Shown: positions 33,126 through 45,165, counted from the stretch's first letter. The stretch is DNA of 64,000 nucleotides from Panulirus ornatus (GCF_036320965.1 NC_092225.1:75165935-75229934); one strand, 5' to 3'. The notes: generated by a model not told the origin, from the sequence alone. Made by a program: numbers and translations.

Positions 33126-33465
33126 CGACACGAACTTTGAGCATAAAAGTACGACCTTGAGGACGACGATACAACCCTTAAATACGACACCACGACCTTC
33201 AAATACGACGACCCGAACTTTGAGCACAAAAGAACGACTCATGAGCACGACGGTACAGCCTTCCGAGAGAACGACCTGGCCCCTGATATGACCCCCAGTA
33301 GACTCAAAGGAGAGGTCGTCATGCCCACGGGTCGTAACGATGCCCACGATGATGCGTAACCGTGACGTTACAGGAGCCAGGGACCGGTTAACACGGTGAC
33401 TGATGATGTCACACACATTATCTCCTCCTAGTGACCAACACGTCACCGTGATAGTGTTGTGGTTA

Positions 33466-33493
33466 CGTTAGGTTAGGTTAGGTTAGGTTAGGT
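33466..33493 (+). repeat. Interstitial telomere-type repeat (TTAGG)n, about five copies
   Basis: GTTAGG units run without interruption for 27 bp. TTAGG is the ancestral arthropod telomere motif, which supports an arthropod source. The tract is too short to be a chromosome end. Confidence 0.85.
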
Positions 33494-33920
33494 GGACCAC
33501 GATTACCACAACTCACAAACACTCGGCTGATGGCCTCCCTCCCTCACCACCACCACACGTTAATCCCCTGAGGAACTCACAAAAAGTGGTGCACACGTGT
33601 CAACACGTTAGGCATCACTCACCTCCCGCAATGAGGATAACGAGTGAATCAATACGTTATAAACAGAGAGGCGTAATGTGACACTCCTCATGCTGTGGCG
33701 CGAGGCAGATCCTCCCTCACTGAGGCGTCCACGTTCAGTGCAGACACGAGCCACTGAGGATGTGTACAGCCCACAAGATGGCTAGCAGCAGGTGGGTGCA
33801 AATACTTCGGTCAGTAGACCATATGTGATATACCTATCTATCTACCTAACTGCTGACCTACCCAGCCATATATCTAGGTATCTGCCTACCTACCTATCTA
33901 TCTATCTATCACAATCGCTC
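33494..33920. other. No confident gene; possible first-exon signals
   Basis: On the plus strand TTCAGT (about 33733) precedes an ATG at 33779 that reaches a CAG|GTGGGT donor after 14 nt. On the minus strand a GAG|GTGAGTG donor lies near 33613. Both are isolated signals without partner exons. Confidence 0.2.

Positions 33921-33921
<1 letters not shown>

Positions 33922-33968
<47 letters not shown>
33922..33968. repeat. (GA)n microsatellite
   Basis: About 23 GA units, preceded by short TATC and TACC tracts (33835-33910). Confidence 0.95.
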
Positions 33969-33970
<2 letters not shown>

Positions 33971-34154
33971 ACCAAGAGAACGATAACAAAAGCCCAGCTG
34001 ACCACCAGCCTTGGTACTTACAAACTACACGGTCTGGATATCTATTTCCTTTTTTTTTCAAGTCTAAACTTAATGATTATATTACTTGTGGAAGATGAGA
34101 TTATGACGAGACGCATCACTCACTACCTTCCTCATGCCGGAGGACATGTCACTA

Positions 34155-34235
34155 ATGGTGGTGTCCACACCTCACACTGCTGGTGTCCGCACCTCACACT
34201 GCTGGTGTCCGCACCTCACACTGCTGGTGGTAGCG
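34155..34235. repeat. 22-bp tandem repeat, about 3.5 copies
   Basis: Unit CACCTCACACTGCTGGTGTCCG; the last copy is diverged. Confidence 0.8.
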
Positions 34236-35310
34236 TCCACACCTCACTCCACACCCGTCGTGGTGCTCACCTCACACCTCACTTCACCTGACGTACACCA
34301 GGAAACAGTGAATCAATAAACAACAGACGGTGAGCGACGACACTCGTCCAGCAGGACGAAGTCCCCGACGACCTGGAGAAGCCGTGAGCAATTATGATGA
34401 TGGTCCCTGAACGCTCAGTGCCCCTCGCCTAATAGGTCCTCAGGTCACGCCCTTCATGAATGGCTTTGATTAACTGGTCCAGTTAGCCCCGGGCGGCAGT
34501 CGGGTCACGTACTCGGCCCATGGTATGGCCTGAATAATGGCTAGGCTTGTCATGGGAACTGGTGACAGCTGGGTACGGCTGGCAGGGCGTCGCTCACCAG
34601 GGCTGCTGGACCCCCAGGAGCCACACACGTCATCCTAGGAAGTGCTGGGCCACATCCTGAGCCAGGGGTGCTGGAACACGGGAGTAATACGTATCTTGCA
34701 GCGGTAATGTAATACGGGGGAACACAAGACAGTGTCTTGCAGTAGTGATGTAATTACATTTGCAATACGAGTACACACGGGAGAGGATCTTGTAGAGGTA
34801 ATACAATACGGGGTAACACGGGAGAAAATATCGCAGCAGTAATGTAATACGGGGGAGGATGGAAGAGTATGATACAGCAGGTAATATAATACTGTGTAAG
34901 GGATGTACCAAGAAGTTCTCTTCACAGAGCCACACTTCTCTCATGCTCCACTACACAGATCCCTGAGGCAGTTCACCTTGACACTGAAATACTCCCCACT
35001 TCTGACTGTCAGTCATGCATGCAGTTTGGACAAGAGTGGTGGACGATGGATGACGGTGCGTTTAATATTCATGTCAGAGAATCGTCAAGAACGTAACAGA
35101 TGTTATCATCAGTGGTAATGTGGCCACTTGAGGAGGACATTGTGCCCCGGTGTCCTCACGTATCATGCCGTTCAAAACCAATCAGTCCTCCTGCTGGCTA
35201 CACACGAGGGATAAAACAAGGAAAAATCATAAATAATTTCTTTTACGAAGAAGTGACCTCATTACAGTACGTAAATATCATAACTTTCAACAGAACGAAT
35301 CGTAACCATA
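34236..35310. other. No confident gene; vestigial GTAATACGGG repeats
   Basis: 34680-34890 has a drifting motif (AGTAATGTAATACGGGGGA, AACACGGGAG) that looks like an old tandem array. The rest shows nothing I can support. Confidence 0.5.
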
Positions 35311-35312
35311 CA

Positions 35313-35378
35313 CCTCAGTGGCGTAATGGATAGCGTTGCGACCTACAAATAGAATAGACCCGTGTTCGAGTCTCAGCA
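35313..35378 (+). ncRNA. tRNA-like sequence or tRNA-derived SINE head
   Basis: TGGCGTAATGG (35319-35329) fits the pol III A box and TGTTCGAGTCT (35363-35373) the B box, 34 bp apart as in tRNA genes. The acceptor stem is not convincing and the anticodon arm is irregular. A tRNA pseudogene or the 5' end of a tRNA-derived SINE is more likely than a functional tRNA. The opening resembles tRNA-Arg. Confidence 0.4.
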
Positions 35379-35589
35379 AAGTTGATTATAGATTTTATAA
35401 CCAGTTGCTTCTCCCGCCTTTGAGAGGTGGTGTCAGGGGCAAACGAATAAAAGCTTTAATTGCACATATCCAATCTCTAGCTGTCATTTATAATATACTG
35501 AAACCAGATTTCGCCATTCATAGACAAGCCTTACACACTACAATCTACTTCATTGTCTTCATTAACTGTTTCTTGTGCCTTGTTTCAGC

Positions 35590-37640
35590 CCAATGACAGC
35601 ACATCGTCCCCCATATAGCACATCGATCCACTTTAGTCTATCCCATGCATTCATGTCTCCCCCTGAAACCCTAAATACTCCGCTCCATCATTCCATCTCC
35701 TACCAGGAGAGATTGAGTGCAGAATGTAAAAAGGTGAGAGCGAATGACATAAGGGGAGTGCTTCTTCCACTTTATGACACGAAGATCCTTTTTGTTAGTC
35801 TTTCTTCGCTCGTCCTCTCCGTATACCCAGACCATTTCAATTCAAAAAAATCAGATCTCTCGATCACAGTGTTCCATGATACCACCTCTTTCTTACAACG
35901 CCAATTCCTACAGATCAATCTGCCTCGCACCACATATCGTCCAGTTCATCCACGTTCTTCCTTTCTTTTGTGCGTTCAGGGTCAAAGACTGATCTTCAAA
36001 CACCACATCGGGACAGTTACTCTTTGCTCTATCCAGATACTGACCATTGCTTCCAAATGCCCCTGTAGCATACCTACCCAGGACCTTAGCTCCTTCCTTC
36101 ACCCTGTGAGCTACTTCTGTCCTCAATGGTTCCATCTGCTGTCGAGTCCAATGCCAGGTATCTTAAGAACCCCACTTCCTCCTCCTCCTCCTCCTCTTTC
36201 TCCCACTCAAACCCTCCAGTCTTACCTCCCTCCTGCACGTCATTACCTCACTTTTCTGCATCTTTACTTTCAACTTTCTCCTTCACATACTCTCCTTGAA
36301 CACACTCACCAGCTTCTGCAGTTTCTGCTTACAGTCTACCACCACAGTCGTTCCTTCTGACACCCTCCCATGATCCTCCCTCCCCCAATCCTATGCATAA
36401 TATAGACCTCGATGTTGCTCAACCTTCATATCAACTCCACAATGTAACCAACACCTGGAAAAGAAAAATAAGGTCTGACCACATATTCAAAATAACATCT
36501 TTCTTATCAATTAATGAAAAGTATATAAGTAAAAAAGACAAATCCGGTAAATTATCCATTTTTGTTCCTGTACAAACAACATTTGGATCTGGCGCGCCGC
36601 TCACGCTCGGCTGATTATCACGTGTTTGTGGAGTTACCGCTGACTCATGCATCCCCGTCTCCTCCCCGCCACCTGCAGTGGATTACTGATACGCGAGGAA
36701 CGTTCCCCCAGTGTTGACCAACAACCGCTGAATTAACATCACCATAATCAGTGCCACAAACTCTATCGCTAATTAGCCGTTAGATCGCATGAAACGCGCC
36801 AGGCACGCACGCCAGCCCGGGACCTTCCCCCACCGTGCTGTAAGAGTACCTGGACACGAGGATTCTTTCAGAGAGCTTACCTGTTTGTGACGTAAGGCAC
36901 CTCAACATACCGATACAGTGCGCGTCCAAATTTAAAAGAGAGCGGGGAGACGCACCCCGCCCAGGTATGGCTGGAATCCCTACACTGTAACCCGTACAAG
37001 TACCCAAATATACGTAGGATCTGTAAGAGGTTACCTCCCTCACCATCCCATCAACGAAGATTTGAAACAGCCCTGGAGACACCATACATCATTAACACAG
37101 ACACATCTTCACCAGGAACCACTCGCTCTCCTCCATTCCTACTCGCACCTTACTCGCCTGGTAAAAGGTCTTCGCTGTTTTACTCTTCACCTTCCTTAAT
37201 GCATCTCAGTCATCCCTATCATCCGCCTTCTCCAAATCCAAAGATGCCTCATCAATTTCATTATATTTCTTCTAACAATTCTCTTAACACTTCTTTAAAG
37301 CAGACACCCTGTCCACACATTCTCGACCACTGAAGCCACACTGTTCCTGCCTAATGAACTGCTCAGTCATCACTCTCCCATGCATCTTACCGGATGTAAA
37401 CAACAGACTTATATCTTTATATTTCGAACACTTATTTTTGCCCCTATGCGTTGTACGAATACAAAGGCACTATAGACACTCCGCCAGGCCTAAAGGCATC
37501 CATCAGCATAAGTAACCACCAGTCAACAACACTATGACAACCTTTCTGGAAAAACAAATCTACCATTCCATTCCATACACTTCTGATGATGTCCCAGATT
37601 TCACCTTCCACAAGGCTTTCACTACCTCCTCTCGTTTCAC
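35590..37640 (-). mobile_element. Old LINE of the RTE-like group, interrupted
   Basis: The minus strand carries, in order from right to left, counterparts of the RT region (about 37640-37200), Met-Val-Ser-Pro-Gly-Leu-Phe-Gln-Ile-Phe-Val-Asp-Gly-Met-Val-Arg (about 37085-37030, RT motif B region), a gap at about 37000-36400 of unrelated sequence, and then the C-terminal half (36400-35590) including EPLRTEVAHRVKEGAKVLG and a CAGCACATC terminus. Divergence from the young family is high and the frame is broken throughout. Confidence 0.65.
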
Positions 37641-39399
37641 CATTCTATTGTCACTTCTCTCTCACTCATCATGTCACCACCTTCCAAACGTACCACACCC
37701 AATCTGCTTTTCATCGAACACAATCAGCAGGGTGATGGAGTGAGGGTGGCGGTAGAGCGAGCTAGAGGTCACTTCCCAGGCAGAAGGCGGGGAACAAAGA
37801 CGATGGGAAACAGAGTAGGACAGGTCACACACACACACACCAGTAACGATCATATCATAAAGTGGGCCCAGACCACTGATTTGTAAGGCAGTTATGAATA
37901 ACAAAACACATTGCCTTAATGTACACAAACGCTGAGAACATTATTTCAAGACGAAATGAGCCTGACGTCGTGTGTTATTACTGTTCAACCCGAGCATTAC
38001 TGTACTCCCAGGGTACAATAACCTCCCAGAGTACAATAAACCACGAGTATAAACATTTGCTCGTCTATTCATCAACACCTGAATATACAAATAGTTACCA
38101 AAATATTTATGTTGAAAAAATACCGAAGTGCAGTTGACGTAAGCAAACCAGACGCCAGTACTTGTGATGATCTTAACATTAATATTACCAACAAGAATAT
38201 TTGTGAGCCATGTCTTAGCGTCATTTTTGGAACTCCTATGGAAAACGAAGATAAAAAGAAATACTTCACGACGAAATAAAATTTGAGGTAAAATAAAACT
38301 GAATTATAAGAGTAAGTGACTTTAACAATCTGAGAATGACGTGGAATACGTTATAATGTGATACAAAGAGTAACAGAATAATTTAACTTGATTGAAAACA
38401 CTGGTTACTTGAGGCCACAATATCCTCGATCTTGCCCACAGAGACCGGATCACTCCTGTGAGGGAGGCCAGACTGGCAGATAGCCACCGTGATCAGACCA
38501 GACACACATACAAGATCTGAAATTAATGACAACAAACTCCTGAACCCGGACCAGAGGTGGGCAAACTCTGGAGAAAATAAGACGTGACATTAGCAATAGG
38601 AATCAGGTAATAATCCTGAATACTGAGCCAGCGGAAGAAATGTGATGTGTTTCCAAAAGACAAATTACATCTTGTTGATCATGAAAACAGCCGGTGTAAA
38701 CTCAAGATTCTCCTGGATGATAATCAAGATAGAATTAATTCGCGAAAAGAAAATAAAAGTAAGAAATTGAAGTGAATGAAAACGTCAAAATAATAAAGAA
38801 CTGGTGAAAATACAATGAGAATGTAAAATGATCAAAAGAGAAAGTAAATGTAAACATGATACAAGAATTTCCATGAATGTCAAACACAAGGAATTCTCCA
38901 TGTTGTAAGATAAAGAAAGACCGTACAAGTTCAGTAATAACCTAGTCACACAACAGCTACTGGTGTCAACAATGGCCTTGGTACTAAATATATCCTTCAA
39001 CTCTATATATAAACCAGCAGACAAGAATCATCTACAAACACATGTATCCAGGGTCTGATGACGAAAAATCAATGGTAACGGAAATTTAAGAAATCATGAA
39101 GCGCCAGTATGATCAGACCAATGAAACAAACACATTGACTGGCTATGATAACCTTGCCCCGAGATTATTGAAGGTCAGACGGTAGTTGCTATTTCCCATT
39201 ACGAAAATGCCAAGCACATCTCTAACACAAGGTAAGGTACATACCGAGAGACTGGACTGCCAGATTTATGTGTAAAGCAGATGTGTCTTGAACCACTGCC
39301 CGTTTAGCCTCACGTCAGATATATGAGGAACATTGGAAAAACGAACGAGACAAAACTGTGACTTTTCTAGATCGCGAAATAATATATCGAACTCAAATT
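37641..39399. other. No gene seen, AT-rich
   Basis: Only a short AC run (37830-37840). I found no repeat structure, coding bias or RNA signal that could be supported. Confidence 0.5.
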
Positions 39400-40240
39400 T
39401 ACCTGAAGATAAGATATGCCTTGACGTTCTAAAAGCATTCAGTGAAGAACCATACAAGAAACTTCTTAGTAAGTTAGAAATACATCGAATCGGGGACGTA
39501 CTGTGGCTCGCCTACAGAAGGTAATGTGTAGCTTTAAACGGCGAAGCCTTACACTGGCCGACTGTGACAAGTGGTGTACCACAGGGGTCCATCCTTGGTC
39601 CTATTCTTTTCTTCAAATATATTTCAACGATTCAGAACTGGTTCGTATAACTAAGGTCTCCAAATCTTTGGATGAGGCAAAACTAGGAGGCAATTATAAG
39701 TACAATTCTTATGGATCTTAAACTAGAACAAAGGTCAGACAAATAGAAAATGAAATTCAATTTTAAAGAACTGTAAAGTTATGCACTACGGAGATAACAA
39801 TACGAAACACGACCATTGCATATCATTATGTATTACCAGTGATTATCTGAAATATACTAGAAGATGCCCAGCAGTGAAAAAGGAAAACAGGTGTTAGGTT
39901 TCATCGCTGAGAACATCCAATCCAAAACATCAGAATTCCGACTCTCTCTGGTGATCTAGTGAGATCAAATCATGAATACTGAGTTCAATTCTGGTCGCCA
40001 AAATACTGGAAAGATGAGAAAGAATTGGTACAAGTACAAAGACATGAAAATCCGGCGTGTGGAGAGAGGTAAAGAAGATTAGATCTCTTTCCTCTGAGGG
40101 AATGCACACTTGGCGGTGACCTGACGCAAGTCTTCAAAATTTGGAATAAATTCGACGCTGTAAATTACGAGGATCTTTTTGGAATTACAGAAGAATACAG
40201 TTACAATGATGAATAGGATCAAACTCAAAGGATGTAACAC
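39400..40240 (+). mobile_element. CR1/L2-like LINE remnant (RT and C-terminal region)
   Basis: Across frames the plus strand gives a damaged GVPQGSILGPILF motif (about 39577-39610), a DEAKLGG trace of ADDTKLG (about 39675), a KVMHYG-like segment, QFWSPKYWKDEKELVQVQ (about 39985-40040) and RLGGDLTQVFKIWNKFDAVN (about 40105-40165). This order is typical of CR1/L2 RTs. Multiple stops and shifts show a long-dead copy. Confidence 0.65.
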
Positions 40241-40604
40241 ACACACAGACTATAAAGACCTTGAAACCTGGTAAGACCAATTTTTCATCAGTTCATGTAT
40301 TTACTGAATGAACCTGGAGGAAAGATATAAACACACTAACTCTTTTTAGTCGTTCCAGATCATAAAGGGATAGTGTAGTGAAGAAGAGGGTGGGACAGCA
40401 CAGGAAGATTTCGTAGATGGATTTCAGTTTCGTTCTCTCGTTAAATTCCATGCAGGCAGGATGCTTCACCAATGCATAGTTTTACTACTATTCTTTATCT
40501 TGCCAGCTTAGTTCAAAACAATCTAGATGTGGGCCAACGGGCCACTTGCTATATGTGTTTCCCTTGCACTCCCATATGATACGACCAAAACATTTTTATC
40601 ACTG

Positions 40605-41115
40605 TATAGATAACGAGAGATAGTATTGACCGTATATGTAACGAGAGATAGTATTGACCGTATAGGTAACGAGCTAGTATTGACCGTATAGGTAACGAGC
40701 TAGTATTGACCGTATAGGTAACGAGATAGTATTGACCGCACAGGTAACGAGATAGTATTGACCGTACAGGTAACGAGATAGTATTGACCATATAGGTAAC
40801 GAGATTGTACTGACCGGATAGGTAACGAGATAGTATTGACCATATAGGTAACGAGATAGTATTGACCGCACAGGTAACGAGACAGTATTGACCGTACAGG
40901 TAACGAGATAGTATTGACCATATAGGTAACGAGATAGTATTGATCGTACAGGTAACGAGATAGTATTGACCATATAGGTAGCGAGATAGTATTGACCATA
41001 TAGGTAACGAGATAGTATTGACCGTATAGGTAACGAGAAATAGTACTGACCGTATAAATAACGAGAGATAGTATTGACCGTATAGATAACGAGAGATAGT
41101 ATTGACCGTATAAGT
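40605..41115. repeat. 26-bp minisatellite, about 19 copies
   Basis: Unit GTATTGACCGTATAGGTAAC plus GAGATA. End units are longer (GAGAGATA), with CATATAGG, CACAGG and TACAGG variants. Confidence 0.95.
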
Positions 41116-42267
41116 TCGGCTCCTCATCCGCGTCAGTACGGGCAGTGAAGATCTCCGAACATTTTCTTGTCCTGCTGTTTCACTCGCCACGTAAGGTGAC
41201 GTCGGTACACAGCAGTACTCTGGTCGTGGAGGTATCAGCGTCATGAAGAGCATCATCCCTGGCTTCCCTCTGGTATACTGAAGGTCGGCAAGATCCATCA
41301 TAACATCTTTCTGGCAGAGGCAAAACTGTTGTCTTGTGTTCGCTGAAGATAATATGACCAAACATTATCTCTCTAACGTCTCTCACATTGGTCACTCGTC
41401 ATATGACGGTGCCTGCGTCCGTCCAGTGATCCGTACTGATCTTAATTTCTTCATTCTCCCCGTAACGATGGAGCTGGAATCCATCCCCAGTAGAAATATA
41501 CTTTCGGCTGCCAAGTGGAAGACATGTTCTTTTGTAACAGTTTGTAGTTTTTCGGTACTTTCTACAGACGAGATTTTCCTCCGTTAATCCAGCTGGTGTC
41601 ATCTGGCAAAGGAGGGTATGACACTGTAGCCTTATGTCTCAGGAGGGCAGCAAGACCCTGTTCTCTAGGGGACTGAACTCTTTTTAATGTGGAGACACTG
41701 GAAACGGATCCATTTACTGCATGTTGTGGTTCTGATGTTCATAAGGTTGTGTGTCCGTCTTCCAGTTTCATCGGTTACTCCCATCCTTCGCGTCCGGTGA
41801 GCTCCGACGCCATGGGTCACGTCCATCACACCTTGTTGAAAAGCGCCAAGTCCTCGTGTCCCTTCCAGACCACCCCTGCCGCGCGCCTGGCCAAAGCCCG
41901 TCCGTCAAACACTCCTGCATGACCCAAAGCGGAGGAAACCGTCGAATGCAGAGAACTTTTCACAATGTCAGTAGTGCCTGAGCATCGATCCCCGGTCCTG
42001 AGAAGACGTGAGGATCGGCCGACCTGCACAATACCGGCGTGGACGACTATAATCAGACTTTACGATCTAATACCAAGGTGTGGGTGGGTGAGGGTCGGGC
42101 CTGGCCTGCTGGCGTGTCGTGTTCCTCCCACATGGAAACACAAGATCCATCCACACCGCAGGTCATCTCAATATTGCTCACAATTCAGAAGAAATATTAT
42201 GTTGCTTAAACATTGTGACAATCGTTAGTGGAATTTCGTGTAAAGGAAATACCAGCTTCGTTTTGGG
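41116..42267. other. No confident gene
   Basis: Several 65-90-codon frames overlap on both strands between 41336 and 42230, none with a domain or splice support. Base composition is more balanced than the flanks. Confidence 0.45.
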
Positions 42268-42432
42268 GTACAGAACATGTCTACAGCACCCTCGCTGGTG
42301 CTCCTGGGATAGAGAACAAGTCTACAGCACCCTCGTTGGTGCTGCTGGGGTAGAAAGCAGGTCTACAGCACCCTCGCTGGTGCTGCTGGGGTAGAGAACA
42401 GGTCTACAGCACCCTCGCTGGTGCTGCTGTGG
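42268..42432. repeat. 41-bp tandem repeat, four copies
   Basis: Unit ACAGGTCTACAGCACCCTCG plus CTGGTGCTGCTGGGGTAGAGA; copies differ at a few positions. Confidence 0.9.
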
Positions 42433-42798
42433 TGAAAGACAGGAGCACTGCGGCTCTCGCTAGCCCAGTCCCTGCAGGCTGGGGGTCGGGTCTAATTATG
42501 TTTCTCTGTCAATATCCACAACAAAAGCAATAATGCCTCGTGCTTTCCCTGGAAAAGTAAAGAGAGATTTTGTTTTCCTCGTCGTCTTACACTTGGTCTG
42601 TACATTATTAAGTTCCAGGCCGCTTCTCCTCCTCCTCCTCCTCCATGGCTGGAATCCTCGTGCTCCTCGCTTCATGTACGGACACAGCTAATTCTTCCTG
42701 GTCGCACACGGCGGCATCGCAAACGTTTCCCTGTTGTGACGGCTTACAACATAGCATTGCCTTGACCTCACCAGCAACAGCACGTCAATTACTGACGT

Positions 42799-42799
<1 letters not shown>
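42433..42799. other. No confident gene
   Basis: An ATG at 42645 opens a hydrophobic N-terminus (MAGILVLLASCTDTA), but the frame runs into the TG repeat and has no other support. Confidence 0.3.

Positions 42800-42836
<37 letters not shown>
42800..42836. repeat. (TG)n microsatellite
   Basis: About 18 TG units. Confidence 0.95.
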
Positions 42837-42837
<1 letters not shown>

Positions 42838-43384
42838 TGCACAACAGATCACAGCAGTAGATATCTTGATATGACTCCGTAACATCTGACGTCACAAGTC
42901 CCAGGGATTGGGGAGGATGGGGGGTGTGTGTCACGTAACGTACCCGTAACCTCTCATGGTTCACCCAGCTGGCGGCCAGGAAGGCAAAATGCATCAGCTC
43001 TCTCATCCATGACCTGACCGTACGAGCCACTGGCGTCAGTCGTCTTGCTGCGCCCATACGCCACAGCCGACATATATTATAGCTTGAGTGTGTGCATATG
43101 TTAGAGCACGTACGCCTCTGCCCCCGGTAATGGGACTGGATCTGAACACTGAGGTGTATCCTCACTGTCAGTCTGGATGAGAACACATCATTCAACATCT
43201 TCGTCACTGCTGCCGTGTTTACCATAACTGATGGACCAACTGAGTAACGTCTCTGCTCATTCTAGCGGAACTACAGAATTCACTGGGATTTCTCTTATCA
43301 GAAATATATGCCTATTAGCGGCGGTTACTTTTGATTCACACCTGTGTATATTTCTTTTAACTTTTTTCCTCAAATTTAGATCAT

Positions 43385-44035
43385 TTACGCCATCGCTCCC
43401 TTTGAATTTTGTGTACGCCATGTTCTTCCACAAGTGGGTAGGTGACCGTCCGTCTCTGCTGGCGGAGCTGTGGAAAGTGATGGTCGTCTGCTGCACATCC
43501 GTGCACATGTTCCCTCCGCCACTGTGAAGGTCTTACCGGGCTCATCCCAGGTTACGTCCACACCGTTTTCACTGGCAATGTCATCCCAGTTGATCCTCTC
43601 CAGATCAATGCAAACATCATTAGAATGTGCAAGTGTAAATTCCGGTATTTCTTCCCCAACTGTCTTGTTGATCAACATTAAAACTAGTAATAGTACCTAA
43701 CTCAAAAGTGATTTGTCGGCGATCATTTATGCCAAGCTTTTCTCTAACCATGACATCATATACGAGATCCTCAACTACAGAGGTAGAACCAAGTCTGAAC
43801 TGTTCACGTCGGGAGTAGACTTCACAGTGGATCGTACCTGGGTTCTGTCACACAGGTCTGGGTCGAGTCCTCGCCTGGAGCTGCTAGAGAGGAACTCTCC
43901 CCAACTCGATAATGGTAAGTTAAAATCTCCCTTTACTGTGGATTCGTTTTCACAGCAAATATCTGCGTACCGATCATGGACCGTTCTGCCTCCCTCCTGC
44001 GAGAGGGACCTGTAAACTAACCCTAGCGTCATTTT
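43385..44035 (-). mobile_element. LINE endonuclease fragment (CR1/Jockey-like)
   Basis: The minus frame 44032-43775 begins Met-Thr-Leu-Gly-Leu-Val-Tyr-Arg-Ser and contains GDFNLPLSSWGE, the conserved Gly-Asp-Phe-Asn block of APE-type LINE endonucleases. The frame at 43678-43385 continues with the hydrophilic linker region (ERINWDDIAS). A frameshift separates the two. No RT follows in sense order. Confidence 0.65.
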
Positions 44036-44149
44036 CTTGTGGCGTTCACCTTTAACTTACACAAGAAATAGTGTCACTCATGCCAACAGGTTCATAGTTC
44101 TTGAGAGGATTAACTTTAACAATGATAATAGCGCCACAGCAGTGCTATG

Positions 44150-44280
44150 TAACGTTTCATCATCACGTTACTAACCATCTCATTATTTATGTCGTTCACG
44201 TAAGTGATGAATAGCAGAGGCACGAGGCTAGGCCTCTGCGGAACACCACCTGGGACAGTGACTCAAGCACCTTGCACCCC
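44150..44280 (-). mobile_element. LINE reverse-transcriptase fragment (motif B)
   Basis: The minus strand reads GGVPQRPSLVPLLFITYVNDINNEMVSN, shown here only as a landmark of two parts: GGVPQRPSLVPLLF and ITYVNDINNE. This corresponds to the [20 protein letters not shown] block. It lies upstream, in sense order, of the endonuclease fragment at 43385-44035, so the two cannot be one collinear element. Confidence 0.6.
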
Positions 44281-44281
44281 A

Positions 44282-44392
44282 CCTGTGATAACCACCTGTT
44301 TCCTATCCGTTAACCACCTGTTTCCTACCCGTTAACCACCGGTTTTCCATCCGTTAACCACCTGTCTCCAATCCGTTAACCAAGTCTTCATC
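44282..44392. repeat. 22-bp tandem repeat, about five copies, inside a LINE remnant
   Basis: Unit TAACCACCTGTTTCCTATCCGT. It continues directly from the LINE RT fragment and the unit resembles the adjoining LINE sequence, so the array probably arose from it. Confidence 0.85.
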
Positions 44393-45165
44393 CAAGTTAG
44401 GAATTCTCTCCACCACCGTCTGCCTCAGCGCCCCCCGTCCATCTTCCACATGACACCGAACTTTAATGTATACAACATGTAACTTCCAGCCAAGTATACA
44501 TCACCAGAGTATACATGAAAAGTACTCAAGACACAAACTGCTGCCGAGTTCCCTTGTGAATGTGCTCGTAAGTAACGAGATAACGACTGGTTACCAGAGG
44601 CCCTTCCTGACGAGGAGGTTGACTTCAAGCTCCGCTGGATGACAGTACTATTTACAACCCTTGGTCATCATCTTCTGACTCTTGCTTCGTTGTTATGATA
44701 TGAACAACTTTCCTGGATCAACACATGACAGAGGCAGGGTGGGCAAATTTCTCTCAGGCACGTATAGAAGAATACCCTTTTAATTTCCTCCATTAAGATA
44801 CATTTTACAAAATGTCTGTTCCTTTTCAAATGAAATCTGTCTACTTAACAAGTCTCAGAGTGTCTCCGTCTGCTGGTCTCTGCGTCAGTTCGAAGCAAGA
44901 ATGGTTTACCAGAGTTCGACTCAAGGAATACAAACCAAACGAAGCAATGAACAACTCGAACAACTGGCCTTCTACACTGTACATTTTCCTCTCATATAAT
45001 AATCATAACAACGCGTTAGTGAATTCATTTTCGCACAGAAATGCGTTGCATTTGAAATTATTGCTCTTTCTCTACCGCTTTCAGAGCGACATGCGTGACG
45101 CAGTCCCATAACGTAAAGGGTTTGATGTAAAATGACGACGGTGAAAGGTGCTCTTGTGAGGCGGC
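44393..45165. other. No gene seen
   Basis: A 99-codon plus frame (44812-45111) lacks recognisable features. No other structure supported. Confidence 0.45.

Noticed and set aside
31995..33446. 483-, 409- and 364-codon minus frames over the 21-bp array
   Set aside because: Repeat translations of the 21-bp minisatellite. Only the last 35 nt of the longest frame (32033-31999) were kept, as a candidate first exon.
33600..33700. Minus-strand ATG leading to a GAG|GTGAGTG donor
   Set aside because: Good donor, but the frame leaves in phase 0 and does not fit the phase-2 entry of the signal-peptide exon; no other partner exon was found.
40605..41115. CRISPR-like array of short repeats
   Set aside because: Units are contiguous without unique spacers; this is an ordinary minisatellite in a eukaryotic genome.
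42645..42860. Plus frame starting with a short hydrophobic segment
   Set aside because: It ends in TG-repeat translation and lacks splice or conservation evidence.
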